Positions 16,578 through 26,500 of a DNA stretch of 64,000 nt are shown here, piece by piece (positions within the stretch are counted from its first letter, which is position 1; each line of letters begins with the position of its first letter). Source of the DNA: Phyllobacterium pellucidum (GTDB lineage: Bacteria; Pseudomonadota; Alphaproteobacteria; Rhizobiales; Rhizobiaceae). The stretch is taken from NCBI RefSeq assembly GCF_013327855.1, contig NZ_JABUMX010000001.1, positions 558,001-622,000 on the forward strand, written 5' to 3'. A program made the translations under genes and the position numbers. The notes below the pieces were generated by a model. The model made no database searches. It was given only the letters and a program-made list of their open reading frames with translations, and had not been told where the DNA came from.

Positions 16578-18556
16578 GCCGTCGCTCGCGCCTTCGATAG
16601 CTTGGCTTTCGCCGGCGCACCAATGCGAAGACGCCGGTCGAACAGCGAGAGACAGCCCCCGCCCATCATCGCAACGCCGCCGAGCCAGATCAGAGTGACC
16701 AACGGTTTCCACCACACCCTCACAACGACGCCGCCATCCTTGGCCGCATCGCCGAGCGAAACATAGAGCTGGCTGAACCAGAACGTCTTGATGCCCGCCT
16801 CCGTTGTCTGCATCTTGCGGACGGGGAAGAAACGCTTTGACGAAAGGAGAACCGTCACTTCGGTACCCGAACTGTTAAGGACCGTAAAGTGACCCTGATC
16901 TTCGGTGTAGTTGGACGATTTCACGGACTCGGTCCGGTCAAAACGCAACGTATAACCGCCCGCGGCGATGGTATCGCCGGGCTTCATCACGAGAACGCTT
17001 TCCGTTGCAAAAGTCGACACCGCCACAATGCCGAGCAGAGTGACGCCGAGTGCGAAATGCGCGAGCGTCGTGCCGAAAACCGAACGCGGCAGACCGACGA
17101 GGCGCTGGAAGGCAGTGCTTGCAGAGGTCTTGCCGAAACCGGTCTTGAGAACGAGATCGGTGATCGCGCCAAGCATCAGCCACACTGCAAGACCGATACC
17201 AAACGCCGCGAGAACGCCGGACGCCGACGTCTGGTAGAGCACGAGACCAACGGCAATGAGCGCGATAAAGAACGCGGCCATCAATCGTTGCGCTACGGCG
17301 AGAATATCTCCGCGCTTCCAGGCAAGGAGCGGTCCGAACGGCACCGCGGCCAGCAACGGTAGCATCAGCGGGCCGAAGGTGAGATTGAAAAAGGGCGCGC
17401 CCACCGAAATCTTCTCGCCGGTCAGCGATTCGAGCAGCAGCGGGTAAAGGGTGCCGATCAGAACAGTTGCCGCTGCCGTTGTCAGGAAGAGGTTGTTGAA
17501 GACGAGCGCTCCTTCGCGGGAGATCGGTTGGAACAGGCCGCCGGGTTCCAGCGTCTGCGCCCTCCAGGCGAAGAGCGCCAGCGATCCGCCGATGAAGAGC
17601 ACAAGGATCGCGAGGATGAACAGGCCGCGTCCCGGATCGGTCGCAAAGGTATGAACCGACGTCAGCACGCCGGAGCGAACAAGGAATGTGCCCAGCAATG
17701 ACAACGAGAAAGTGAGGATCGCGAGCAGTATCGTCCAGATTTTCAGCGCCGAGCGCTTCTCCATGACGAGCGCCGAGTGCAGCAGCGCCGTTCCCGCGAG
17801 CCACGGCATGAACGAAGCGTTCTCGACCGGATCCCAGAACCACCAGCCGCCCCAGCCAAGTTCGTAATAGGCCCAGTAGGAGCCCATGGCGATGCCGCCG
17901 GTCAGGAACAGCCAGGCGGTCAAAGCCCATGGGCGCACCCAGCGCGCCCAGGCGGCGTCGATCCGGCCATCGATCAGGGCCGCGACGGCGAAGGAAAAGC
18001 AGACCGAGAACCCGACATAGCCGAGATAAAGCATGGGCGGGTGGATGGCGAGGCCGATATCCTGCAGGATCGGATTGAGATCCTGGCCTTCGATGGGCGC
18101 GGGATTGATGCGGGTGAAGGGATTGGACGTCGCCACGATGAACAGAAGGAAGGCACTGCCGATCCAGGCCTGCACACCCAGAACATTAGCTTTGAGCGCC
18201 GGCGGCAAATTATTGCCAAAGAAAGCGACGAGCGCGCTGAAGAAGCTGAGGATCAGCACCCAAAGCAACATGGAGCCTTCGTGGTTGCCCCATACGCCGG
18301 TGAATTTGTAGAGCAGCGGCTTTTGCGAATGGGAATTCTCAAAGACGTTCTGCACCGAGAAATCGGAAAGGACATAGGCTGTCGTCAACGCAACGAAGGA
18401 GAGCGCGATCAGGGCGAAGACCGTGAAGGCCGCGGGAACTGCGACCGCCATCATCCGCTCGTCGTTGCGGCGCGCGCCCAGAACAGGCAGGACCGCCTGC
18501 ACTATTGACAAGGCAAGGGCGAGTACCAGCGCGAAATGTCCAAGTTCCACTGTCAT
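16574..18556 (-). CDS. ccmF: Haem lyase CcmF/CycK
   Basis: A 660-residue integral membrane protein with about fifteen helices that attaches haem from CcmE to apocytochrome c. It carries the Trp-rich haem-handling motif [15 protein letters not shown] in a periplasmic loop near residues 230-245 and the early [11 protein letters not shown] motif near residue 90. Length and topology match the family. It starts with an ATGA overlap on ccmE and ends with an ATGA overlap on ccmH, so all four maturation genes are translationally coupled. It likely supplies the cytochromes c encoded at 54.4-55.8 kb along with the respiratory ones. Confidence 0.97.
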   Translation of the reverse strand: MTVELGHFALVLALALSIVQAVLPVLGARRNDERMMAVAVPAAFTVFALIALSFVALTTAYVLSDFSVQNVFENSHSQKPLLYKFTGVWGNHEGSMLLWVLILSFFSALVAFFGNNLPPALKANVLGVQAWIGSAFLLFIVATSNPFTRINPAPIEGQDLNPILQDIGLAIHPPMLYLGYVGFSVCFSFAVAALIDGRIDAAWARWVRPWALTAWLFLTGGIAMGSYWAYYELGWGGWWFWDPVENASFMPWLAGTALLHSALVMEKRSALKIWTILLAILTFSLSLLGTFLVRSGVLTSVHTFATDPGRGLFILAILVLFIGGSLALFAWRAQTLEPGGLFQPISREGALVFNNLFLTTAAATVLIGTLYPLLLESLTGEKISVGAPFFNLTFGPLMLPLLAAVPFGPLLAWKRGDILAVAQRLMAAFFIALIAVGLVLYQTSASGVLAAFGIGLAVWLMLGAITDLVLKTGFGKTSASTAFQRLVGLPRSVFGTTLAHFALGVTLLGIVAVSTFATESVLVMKPGDTIAAGGYTLRFDRTESVKSSNYTEDQGHFTVLNSSGTEVTVLLSSKRFFPVRKMQTTEAGIKTFWFSQLYVSLGDAAKDGGVVVRVWWKPLVTLIWLGGVAMMGGGCLSLFDRRLRIGAPAKAKLSKARATA

Positions 18557-19002
18557 TGCTGCTTTGCCTCCCCTTGCCAGACACCCTTGGCTTTCAGACT
18601 GTCTGCAACCTCCTTGGGCATGTAGTTCTCATCATGCTTGGCGAGGACGCTATCGGCAACGAATGCACCGCCCGGCGTGAACCTGCCCTCGATCACCACC
18701 CCCTGGTCCTCTCGGAAGAGGTCCGGCAAAATGCCCTCAAACGTCACAGGCACGCTTTTGATGTGATCGGTAACGGCGAAACTTACTTTCGCGCCCTCAC
18801 CGCGCACGACGGTACCCTTTTCGACGAGCCCGCCCAGCCGGAAGCGCGACTCCGACTGCATATCGGTTGCCTGAATATCCGACGGCATGCGAAAGAAGGC
18901 GATCTTCTGCTGAAGCGCAAACAGCACGAGCGCTGCCGCGACGCCGAGAACGAGCAGCCCGCCGCCGATCACCGAAAGCCGTTTCTGTTTGCGCGTCATC
19001 AA
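18553..19002 (-). CDS. ccmE: Haem chaperone CcmE/CycJ
   Basis: A 149-residue periplasmic haem chaperone anchored by one N-terminal helix (about 9-28). The covalent haem-binding residue is H123 in the motif [12 protein letters not shown], and the central part forms the OB-fold barrel typical of CcmE. It passes haem to CcmF. It overlaps ccmI at its start and ccmF at its stop by four bases each (ATGA), a compact operon layout. Confidence 0.96.
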   Translation of the reverse strand: MMTRKQKRLSVIGGGLLVLGVAAALVLFALQQKIAFFRMPSDIQATDMQSESRFRLGGLVEKGTVVRGEGAKVSFAVTDHIKSVPVTFEGILPDLFREDQGVVIEGRFTPGGAFVADSVLAKHDENYMPKEVADSLKAKGVWQGEAKQQ

Positions 19003-20180
19003 TTTTTCTCCGGCGTCCCGGGCTCGTCTTCAAGCCCGAGGTCCTTGGCAACCGCATCAAGCTGAGCGACCTTGTCGGCACTCAGAACCAACTTTGCACG
19101 CCCAAGCGCTTCAATCGCATCGTTTGGGCGGTTGAGAACCACGTAGGAGCGAACCAGCCGTTCCCAGCCCTCCACATCATCAGGCGATTGTTTCAATTTT
19201 TCGGCAAGCCCGGCGACCATCGTTTCGATCATCTCGGCACGATCCTGGCTGCTCATGCCGGCTGCCGCTTCGACCTGCGAGGCATCGGGGCCCGTCTTTT
19301 CGACATTGCTGACATCCGGCGCATCACCTGAGATTTCCTGGTCCAACCTGGTCAACGCGGCCTGCGCCTGATCGCGCCATGGAACGTCCGCGGGTGCTTC
19401 GACCAAAAGCTTCCTGATCAGATCGCGGGCTTCCGTGAGGCGACCCTGCTGCATCCACCCGTCAATGATGAAGAATTGCGGACGCATGTCCTTTGGATCG
19501 AGTTCAAGCGCGTGCTTAAAGACCGCCTCCGCCTCAGGCGTGACCTTGCCGTCGGCGGCAGCCGTCATCGCCTGCCCGAGGCCCAGTTGCCGCGTCGCGG
19601 TGTCGCCATTGAGGCGGATTGCGTTCTGGAACGCGGTTATCGCATCGGCAGGCCGGCCAATGCGAAGATAGATTGGCGCCAGCACCTCCCAGCCCTGCCC
19701 ATCGTCCGGATTGAGCGTGAGGTGAGCCTCGGCGCGCGCTATTAGCTCGGCGGGCGTGCTTTGATCCGGCGGGCGCGACAGACGCTCGGCCAGCGGCTGT
19801 GCCGGAAGATCAGGCGAGCCCGTCTTCGTATAAATGCCCCAGGAAATCAATGGAATGGCAATTACGGTTGCGAGCGTGAGCCATTCGCGCAACGCACTTT
19901 TCTGCGGACGAATGCTTGTCCTGTCGACTTCGACGGCCTTTGCAGATTTCAGCAGGCGGCGGCCGATCTCGGCCCGCGCCTGTTCGCTGCTTACATGGTC
20001 GATGAGCCCGCGCTGTTCGTCCGCGTCAAGTTCAAGCAGCTGATCCCTGTAGACTTCGACATCGTATTGACTGTCCGATGCCGATGGCTTGACGCGGCGC
20101 GTCAAGGGCAGAAGCACGAGCAACGTCGCGCCCACGGTCAAAATTGCAGCGGATATCCAGAAAACCATGGGTTGAGACAT
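18999..20180 (-). CDS. ccmI: Cytochrome c maturation protein CcmI/CycH
   Basis: A 393-residue bitopic protein with two N-terminal membrane helices (about 5-25 and 92-112) separated by a cytoplasmic loop with the typical [14 protein letters not shown] segment, followed by a periplasmic TPR domain (about 130-390) that presents apocytochromes to the CcmF/H ligase. First gene of the ccmI-E-F-H operon; the promoter should lie in the 80-bp spacer upstream. ATG start. Confidence 0.93.
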   Translation of the reverse strand: MSQPMVFWISAAILTVGATLLVLLPLTRRVKPSASDSQYDVEVYRDQLLELDADEQRGLIDHVSSEQARAEIGRRLLKSAKAVEVDRTSIRPQKSALREWLTLATVIAIPLISWGIYTKTGSPDLPAQPLAERLSRPPDQSTPAELIARAEAHLTLNPDDGQGWEVLAPIYLRIGRPADAITAFQNAIRLNGDTATRQLGLGQAMTAAADGKVTPEAEAVFKHALELDPKDMRPQFFIIDGWMQQGRLTEARDLIRKLLVEAPADVPWRDQAQAALTRLDQEISGDAPDVSNVEKTGPDASQVEAAAGMSSQDRAEMIETMVAGLAEKLKQSPDDVEGWERLVRSYVVLNRPNDAIEALGRAKLVLSADKVAQLDAVAKDLGLEDEPGTPEKN

Positions 20181-20260
20181 AGACTCCCATCCGCCTAAAA
20201 TCCAAGGGATTTCGCAGATAGGGCATTTCGCCGCAAAACTAAAATGTGATCAGATTGCTG

Positions 20261-20692
20261 CTATGTAAGCGGTGTCCAGGTGCCGTCTTCATTTCGGCAA
20301 GCCGTCCCGCGCGCTGATTGCGGCGTGCCGTCTATCCTCACGGTATGCGTGTACTGGCGGCAATTTTGCGATCCCACCTGATAGGGCTGCGCGGCAACGA
20401 CCTCCCCGGAGCGAGTGCCAGTGCTGTTCTTCCACTCGACGGTCTTGCCGGCGGGAGAATACTCCAATGCCTGGTATTCGGCTTGCAGGGCGCGCTTGCG
20501 ATCGGAGGCATCGAGCGACGCATTGCCGACCAGCCCATTGCCGAGAGCGGCAATCACGCCGGAGGCCGGCGCCTTTGCGCCTCCCGTGAGGCCGCTGATC
20601 GTTCCGCCGCCACTTTTCGATGCTGAGGTCGTCGAGCAGCCGGCGAGGAGTGCGACCGCTAGGAAGGAAATGGCAATCTCAAGTTTCATCAT
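20261..20692 (-). CDS. Small outer-membrane-type lipoprotein, 17-kDa surface antigen-like
   Basis: A 143-residue exported lipoprotein. The N-terminus is a type II signal peptide with lipobox LAGC (Cys at residue 19), followed by a Ser/Gly-rich linker and a C-terminal domain with the RKRALQAEYQALE and NCRQYTHTV segments typical of the rickettsial 17-kDa/RT0821-like surface protein family. Two tandem start ATGs are possible. It lies between ccmI and the FeuQ-like kinase gene, all on the same strand, but spacers of about 80 bp on both sides suggest separate expression. Exact role unknown. Confidence 0.75.
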   Translation of the reverse strand: MMKLEIAISFLAVALLAGCSTTSASKSGGGTISGLTGGAKAPASGVIAALGNGLVGNASLDASDRKRALQAEYQALEYSPAGKTVEWKNSTGTRSGEVVAAQPYQVGSQNCRQYTHTVRIDGTPQSARGTACRNEDGTWTPLT

Positions 20693-20770
20693 CTGTCCGT
20701 CTACAAATACATCAAATACATGGGCAGCAATCGTTTATGGCCTGATTGAGCGCCGTCTTGCAAGCCTCAT

Positions 20771-22216
20771 TCAGGTTCCGGCGACGGGCAGTGTCAAACG
20801 GGCGCTCAAGCCGCCAAGATCGGCACTGCGTTCCAGCCGAAGCGTGCCGCCATATTCACGCACGGTGTCGTGGACGATGGAAAGCCCAAGACCGGTGCCC
20901 GGCTTGCTCTCGTCAAGACGCTTGCCGCGCGTCAGGGCATCCTTGATCTGTTCGGGGGCGAGCCCCGATCCATCGTCATCGACGCTGATCTCGAATCCGG
21001 CATCTACCTGGCTGAGCCTAAGCCTGATGACGCAATTTCCCCATTTGCCGGCGTTCTCAAGCAGATTGCCGACCATTTCTTCAAGGTCTTCCTGTTCGCC
21101 TGCAAAGATGACATCGTCCATGTAATTGTCGAAGCGCACTTCCTTGTCGGGATTGAGCTTCGCAGTTACGCGCACCAACCGTTCGAGAATCGGCGTCACC
21201 GGCGCTCGAAACACCACGCTGTCGCGCTGGGCGGCGACGCGGGCGCGTTGCAGATAGTGCTGGACCTGTACCTGCATAGCCGCGCTCTGCTCGGCGATGA
21301 GGCGCCCCTCGGTGCCGCCGATCGTGCGGCTTTCATTGACGAGCACGGAAAGCGGCGTCTTCAGCGAATGGGCGAGATTTCCGACCTGGGTTCGCGACCG
21401 TTCCATGATGCGACGATTGTTGTCGATCAACGCATTCATCTCGCGGGCAAGCGGCGCGATCTCATCGGGCAGGTTCTCATTGAGGCGTGTTACCTTGCCC
21501 TCGCGAATGTCGGTAAGGCTCCTTCGTACACGGTCGAGGGGTCTCAGGCCGAATAGGATGACGGCAGCGTTGATCAGCGTGCCGCCCAGGCCGAAGATAC
21601 CGAGGTAAAAATACAGCGTATGGCGAAAATTGGCGATTTCGCCTTCAACTTCGCTGAGATTGCCCATGACGCGGAACCGGGCGACACGGTTCTCCGCGTC
21701 GAGGACGACCTCCGTTTCGACGACAGAGAGCTGCTGCCCATTTGGCCCCTCTTCCGTGTATGAGCGCTGAAACGAGGTGTCGAAGGGCACGAGGAGCGTG
21801 GTCGGCGAGTCGATGCTCTTGTCGCCAAGCGAAATGGAGCGGAGCGAGCCCTTGAGGTTGTCACCCACTGGCTCGACCGACCAGTACCAGCCCGACATGG
21901 GGCTCGAATAGCGCACTTCTCCAGGATCGGGACGGCCTGCAAGTGCGCCGTCATTGACGCTGACCGACGCGATGACGCTGAAGAGATGGGCCGAGAGCAA
22001 TTGCTTGAAGCTTTGCAGGCGCGCCTCGCCATAGAGCGCCGAGATGATCGTGGCGATCGCGAAAAACGAAATGATGGTCCAGAGCGTCGACAGGGTGATG
22101 ACGCGCAGGGAAAGCGAACGCAGGCTGGGAAGATAGCTGCTCAGGCGGATGTTCACGCGTTCGCCCTTTGTCCTTGTGGTGATCGAAAGGTGGTCCGTAG
22201 CCGGCAGGCGGGACAC
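20771..22216 (-). CDS. feuQ: Sensor histidine kinase, FeuQ-like
   Basis: A 481-residue sensor kinase with two membrane helices (about 39-62 and 201-223) enclosing a periplasmic sensor domain, a HAMP linker, a HisKA domain with NLAHSLKTPLS (H283) and an HATPase domain ending GTGLGLSIVHDT. It lies two bases after the response regulator stop, so they form one operon. In Sinorhizobium and Brucella, FeuP/FeuQ is the two-component system that controls cyclic glucan export; the FeuQ call rests on this order and on the small exported protein upstream. The start is GTG; a second GTG at 22156 is also possible. Confidence 0.65.
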   Translation of the reverse strand: MSRLPATDHLSITTRTKGERVNIRLSSYLPSLRSLSLRVITLSTLWTIISFFAIATIISALYGEARLQSFKQLLSAHLFSVIASVSVNDGALAGRPDPGEVRYSSPMSGWYWSVEPVGDNLKGSLRSISLGDKSIDSPTTLLVPFDTSFQRSYTEEGPNGQQLSVVETEVVLDAENRVARFRVMGNLSEVEGEIANFRHTLYFYLGIFGLGGTLINAAVILFGLRPLDRVRRSLTDIREGKVTRLNENLPDEIAPLAREMNALIDNNRRIMERSRTQVGNLAHSLKTPLSVLVNESRTIGGTEGRLIAEQSAAMQVQVQHYLQRARVAAQRDSVVFRAPVTPILERLVRVTAKLNPDKEVRFDNYMDDVIFAGEQEDLEEMVGNLLENAGKWGNCVIRLRLSQVDAGFEISVDDDGSGLAPEQIKDALTRGKRLDESKPGTGLGLSIVHDTVREYGGTLRLERSADLGGLSARLTLPVAGT

Positions 22217-22218
22217 AA

Positions 22219-22890
22219 TCAGGACTTGCTGTCCTGTGACTTGATCCGGTAGCCCATGCCGCGGATCGTTTCGATCAAATCCATGCCCATCTTCTTGCGC
22301 AGACGTCCAACAAAGACTTCGATCGTATTGGAATCTCGGTCAAAATCCTGGTCGTAAAGATGCTCGACGAGTTCGGTGCGCGAGACCACTTCGTCCATAT
22401 GATGCATCAGGTAGGATAGAAGGCGAAACTCGTGCGAGGTCAATTTCAGCGGCGTACCGTTGACCGTGGCTTTCGATGTCTTCGTGTCCAGCCGCAACGG
22501 TCCGCATGTAATCTCTGACGAAGCATGTCCCGCGGCGCGGCGGATAAGGGCACGCAGGCGCGCTAGAACTTCCTCGATGTGAAAGGGCTTGGCCACATAA
22601 TCGTCCGCGCCGGCATCGATACCGGCAACCTTGTCGCTCCAGCGATCGCGCGCAGTTAGCAACAGGACCGGCATGCTGCGGTTGTCCCGCCGCCACTTTT
22701 CAAGAACCGTCAGGCCGTCCATCTGCGGCAGACCGATATCCAGCACTGCCGCGTCATAGGGCTCCGTATCCCCCAGGAAGTGCCCCTCCTCGCCGTCAAA
22801 AGCCTTGTCGACCACATAGCCGGCCTCGGTCAGCGCTTCGACCAGTTGGCGATTGAGGTCACGATCATCTTCGACGACGAGTATTCTCAT
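22219..22890 (-). CDS. feuP: Response regulator, FeuP-like
   Basis: A 223-residue OmpR/PhoP-family regulator: receiver with E7-D8-D9, phosphoacceptor D51 (VLDIGLPQMDG) and the AKPF Lys motif near residue 101, then a winged-helix DNA-binding domain (about 125-220). The ATG at 22890 begins the conserved MRILVVEDD; an open extension to 23136 overlaps the upstream gene and is rejected. Co-transcribed with the kinase two bases downstream and probably with the small exported protein gene 22 bp upstream. The FeuP name is by context. Confidence 0.7.
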   Translation of the reverse strand: MRILVVEDDRDLNRQLVEALTEAGYVVDKAFDGEEGHFLGDTEPYDAAVLDIGLPQMDGLTVLEKWRRDNRSMPVLLLTARDRWSDKVAGIDAGADDYVAKPFHIEEVLARLRALIRRAAGHASSEITCGPLRLDTKTSKATVNGTPLKLTSHEFRLLSYLMHHMDEVVSRTELVEHLYDQDFDRDSNTIEVFVGRLRKKMGMDLIETIRGMGYRIKSQDSKS

Positions 22891-22912
22891 CCATTGTTTC
22901 CCAAGCGCAAAC

Positions 22913-23167
22913 TCAGTTTGCCGGAACGGCCACTTCGACGCGGCGTGGCCGTTCGCCATCCCGGCCTGGAATGAGCACCACGACAACGCATACTTCCTTG
23001 CCGTTCTGCACAACGGACGTGGCGCGCGCAAGGGTGCCGCCTTGCGAGTCCGCGACCTGTTGGCCGACAGACGAACAATCCGCGGCTTGGGCGCTGCCGG
23101 CCCCAAGGACGCCAGCGACCGATATAAGGCCCGCAAGGGGCAGGGAGAAAATCAGGTGTTTCATCAT
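22913..23167 (-). CDS. feuN: Small periplasmic protein, FeuN-like candidate
   Basis: An 84-residue exported protein (83 if the second of two tandem ATGs is used). A signal peptide ends near GSAQA (about residue 25). The mature part is about 55 residues with two Cys, a KEVCVVVVLIPGRDGERPRR strand pattern and a short C-terminus. In Sinorhizobium, FeuN is a small secreted protein encoded directly upstream of feuP that restrains FeuQ; position, size and export match, though I cannot align the sequences. It ends 22 bp before the feuP start. If right, it is the negative modulator of the downstream kinase. Confidence 0.6.
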   Translation of the reverse strand: MMKHLIFSLPLAGLISVAGVLGAGSAQAADCSSVGQQVADSQGGTLARATSVVQNGKEVCVVVVLIPGRDGERPRRVEVAVPAN

Positions 23168-23256
23168 GGCGTTATTAGTATCGCTTGGTGTCTGAACGAT
23201 GCATGAACAGTTGGGATGCAAAGGGCAGGATTGCCACTACGTCACGCCTTTTAACA

Positions 23257-23475
23257 CTATATTTCTTTACGTGAAATGAGCGACGTCGCACTTATGCGGC
23301 CAAATAACGCTGCGATTCCGCTGAGCGCGGTCATGAATTGTACGATGGTCTCGGTGAGTTCGGCCGGTTGGACATGCTCAACGGAAATGTTGAAGAAGCC
23401 CGAGCAGGATAGCAAAACCGTAACGATCGATGCCCAGATCGTCTTCGAAAGGTACCAGGGTTTTTCATTGGTCAT
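23257..23475 (-). CDS. Holin-like small membrane protein at GTA 3' end
   Basis: A 72-residue protein with two hydrophobic helices (about residues 12-31 and 42-61) joined by a short acidic turn, then FGRISATSLI and a basic end. The SKTIWA...ALFGRISAT pattern is shared with holin-like proteins found next to phage lysozymes. ATG at 23475 has AAGGGA seven bases upstream; a TTG two codons earlier is less likely. It starts 25 bp after the g15 stop and probably shares its transcript. No endolysin is next to it. Function inferred from topology and place. Confidence 0.6.
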   Translation of the reverse strand: MTNEKPWYLSKTIWASIVTVLLSCSGFFNISVEHVQPAELTETIVQFMTALSGIAALFGRISATSLISRKEI

Positions 23476-23500
23476 AATCAAATCCCTTTAAAAAATGGCT

Positions 23501-26500
23501 TTATTTCAATAGTTTATGGCGAATTGCCAAATGAGCCTGCCGGCTGGGTCCCGTGACGGCCGAAATCATCGCGACGTAGAAGTCAAAGTCTGCATCAGGA
23601 TTGCCCAAGTCGTCCCGGCGCTGCGGCAAGCCATAAAGCCAGCTCGGACCAGCAACCTCCGCGGAACGCACCACGCGCTCGCCAAGGCGAATCTCGATGC
23701 GGTAGGCCTCTCGTTCCTCGCCGAGTGGTATGTCGGCGGCAAGCCAACTATCCGCATCGATTCGGCCGCGCCTGATCCAGCGGAAGCGCAAATCGCCATT
23801 GGCCTCAAGGCTTGTTTGCAGGTGCACCGGCTCAAGCGGTTGCAGAGCGCGCAGGCCAGCCGTCGCCGCGACGGTCGTATAGAATTGGTCGGTAAATTCC
23901 TCGCCGGACGCTCCGATGCGCCAATTCAGGGTAAGCCCCGCCTCCTGCGGTTTCAGTCCGATCGGCGCGACGGCACGGTCGAGCAGGATCAATGTCGTTC
24001 CTGCCGGCCTTGCTTCGCGCGCTTCCCGCTCTGTTCCGCACTGCCCACGCAACAGCCCGGACAGCCGCCAGCGATCGCTCTCAACCTCTTCGGCGTTCTG
24101 AAACTGCAGCATTTCCCAATGGCCGCCTGCGGTCGCCAGCAAAGCAGTGTTGCCGCCGTTGAGCATTTGGGAAAGGGTAATTGACCGCAGTTCGCTGGAG
24201 TGGAGATGAACTTCGAGGAATTGCCCGTAGATGAGCCGTCCGCTTTCGCCACTGACAGAAAAAGGAACAGTCAGTTCGCCCATTATGGCCGGGTCTGTCA
24301 GCTTCGCCCGGGCTTCGAAGCCCGACAATTCCGGTGAAGCGAAGGCGCTGACCCCACGCCAGGGTTTGGCGAGAGCCGCAATCCGGAATTGATCCGCAGG
24401 CTTTTCGATCCCGGGCCACATCGGCAGATCGATGAGCTCGAAATGCGGCTTCCCGACGATCATGACGCTGCCGGCAACGGGGGCCGCAGGAAGGTCTGCC
24501 TTGACGGGGTAGCGGACGTGGCGCGACATCGCCCTCGCGGCAACGCGGCGTGTTCCGCCATCCTCGAAGGAGGTGACCACGAAAACCGATGCGGCATTCT
24601 CGCCGGGGAGCCTGATCTTGTCGCCGGGTTTCAGCGCCGCGTGCTTCCAAGGGAGTTCGCATACGAGCGAACGGCGTGCGGCGCGGCGCGCTTGCAGCCG
24701 CTCCTCGGCCAGCGAAACGGCCTGTCCCTCATCGATCATTCCTGCAAAGGTGAGGTTTTCCGTGCCTTTGCCGTCGGGCCGTTCGGCGAAGGCCACAGCC
24801 CCCTGAAAGTCGAGCAAGGGATCGCGATAGGCAATTTCGACGCGTGACGGCTGGTCCATCAACTCGTCCAACCGCCATTTGACCGGGCCGGAATCCTCCT
24901 GTTCCACTAACTCGTCGATCAGAGCCGCCTCGCCGCTGAGCCGCGAACTGCTTCTGAAGATCAGCCGCCCGCCATCCTCGAAGGCGTCGATCCCGAAAAG
25001 CGTCAACAGCGGCTCGAGCGCCGCCCGCACGCTTGTGGGCTCATCGATGACGTAGCCACTGACGAAGCCATCGACGGCGCTTGTGTCAAAATTTGTCGCC
25101 CCAAAATCGCGGAGGATCGCCGAGAGGAGCTCGTCCAGCGCCACGCCGGAAAGCCGTCCGTTCAACCAGTGACCGGTGGTCCAGTTGCCTCCGTCTGCCC
25201 ACAGCTTGCGATTGAGCGGGAACTCCGGAAACGGTCGCGTGTCCCAGGCCCAGACATAGAGGCGCTCCTTGTCCAGCATCTGGCCATCGCCGCCCGCAAT
25301 CCAATGACTGAAGTGCGCGCGCAAATATCGGTTCTGGGCAAGATCATTGCGCCCGTGGTCCGAGAAATAGGGAAATGCGCCTTCAGAGGATTTCATGTCC
25401 GGAAAGACATTCGGCTGGTTCGGCCCCTTGTCGGCCGCCGGACATCCAAGCTCCGTAAGCCAGACCGACTTCATCATCGGCCGCCAGGCGGTCGGCGTGG
25501 CGCTTTCAACCCCGCCGATGCGGTTGAAATGCAGGTTCTGCCACCAGCTCGGAATGTCCTTGTAGCGGTAGATCCATGGCTTGCCTCGCCCATCGGTGAT
25601 CGGCGTCCGCTTTCGCGTCGTCCGGTCGGTGCTGGATGCATAGTACCAATCAAACCCTTCACCGGAAGCAATCTGCGATCGCAGGGCGGCGACGTCGTAA
25701 GGTGCCGCGAAACCGTCCGGCCCTGGCACGCTATAGTCCTCGTCGCGCCAATCGCTGAGCGGCATATAATTATCTATGCCAACGGCATTGATGTCGGGAT
25801 GCGCCCAAAGAGGGTCGAGATGGAAATAGACATCGCCGGACCCGTCCTGTGGATGGTGGCCGAAATACTCGGTCCAGTCGGCGGCATAGGTCAGTTTGCA
25901 GCCGGCGCCGACCACCTTACGGACATCGGACGCGAGTTGGCGCAGCCCGTCGACAAACGGAAAGCCGTTCGACTGGTCCCTGACGATGGTCAGTCCGCAC
26001 AACTCCGAGCCGATGAGGAAGGCGTCGACGCCGCCCGCCAGTTGAGCGAGATGCGCCATGTGCAATATCATGCGGCGATAACCCCAATCGTCGGCATCTC
26101 CCTTGAACTCGACCTGCCCCTTCTTGACGCTGAAGTCTTTTGCCTTGCCGAGAAATGCCGCGATCTGGCCCGCTGCGTTGGCCGTCCGATTGGCGGTGGC
26201 GGGCCGCAACGGCGCCGGGTGGCAGGTTATGCGGCCCCGCCACGGAAAGGTCGCTTGACGGCTGCCCCCGTAGGGATCGGGCAGTTGGTTACTGTCTGGA
26301 ATATCAAGCATGATGAAGGGGTAGAGCGTGACCCCGAGCCCCCTCGCCTTCGCATCTATGATCGCGGCGATCACGCTTGCATCGGACGGCGTGCCGCCGT
26401 AGGCCGCGCCCTCGGCTGTCCGCGAGATCAGATGAGCGTCGGATCGAGCGATCCCGCCGGCGCCCCAGGGCTTGCTTTCGCCACGCGCCTTTCGCTCCAT

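Noticed and set aside
16938..17930. 330-codon minus-strand frame inside ccmF
   Set aside because: Same strand but another frame of a clear CcmF; Arg-rich low-information translation.
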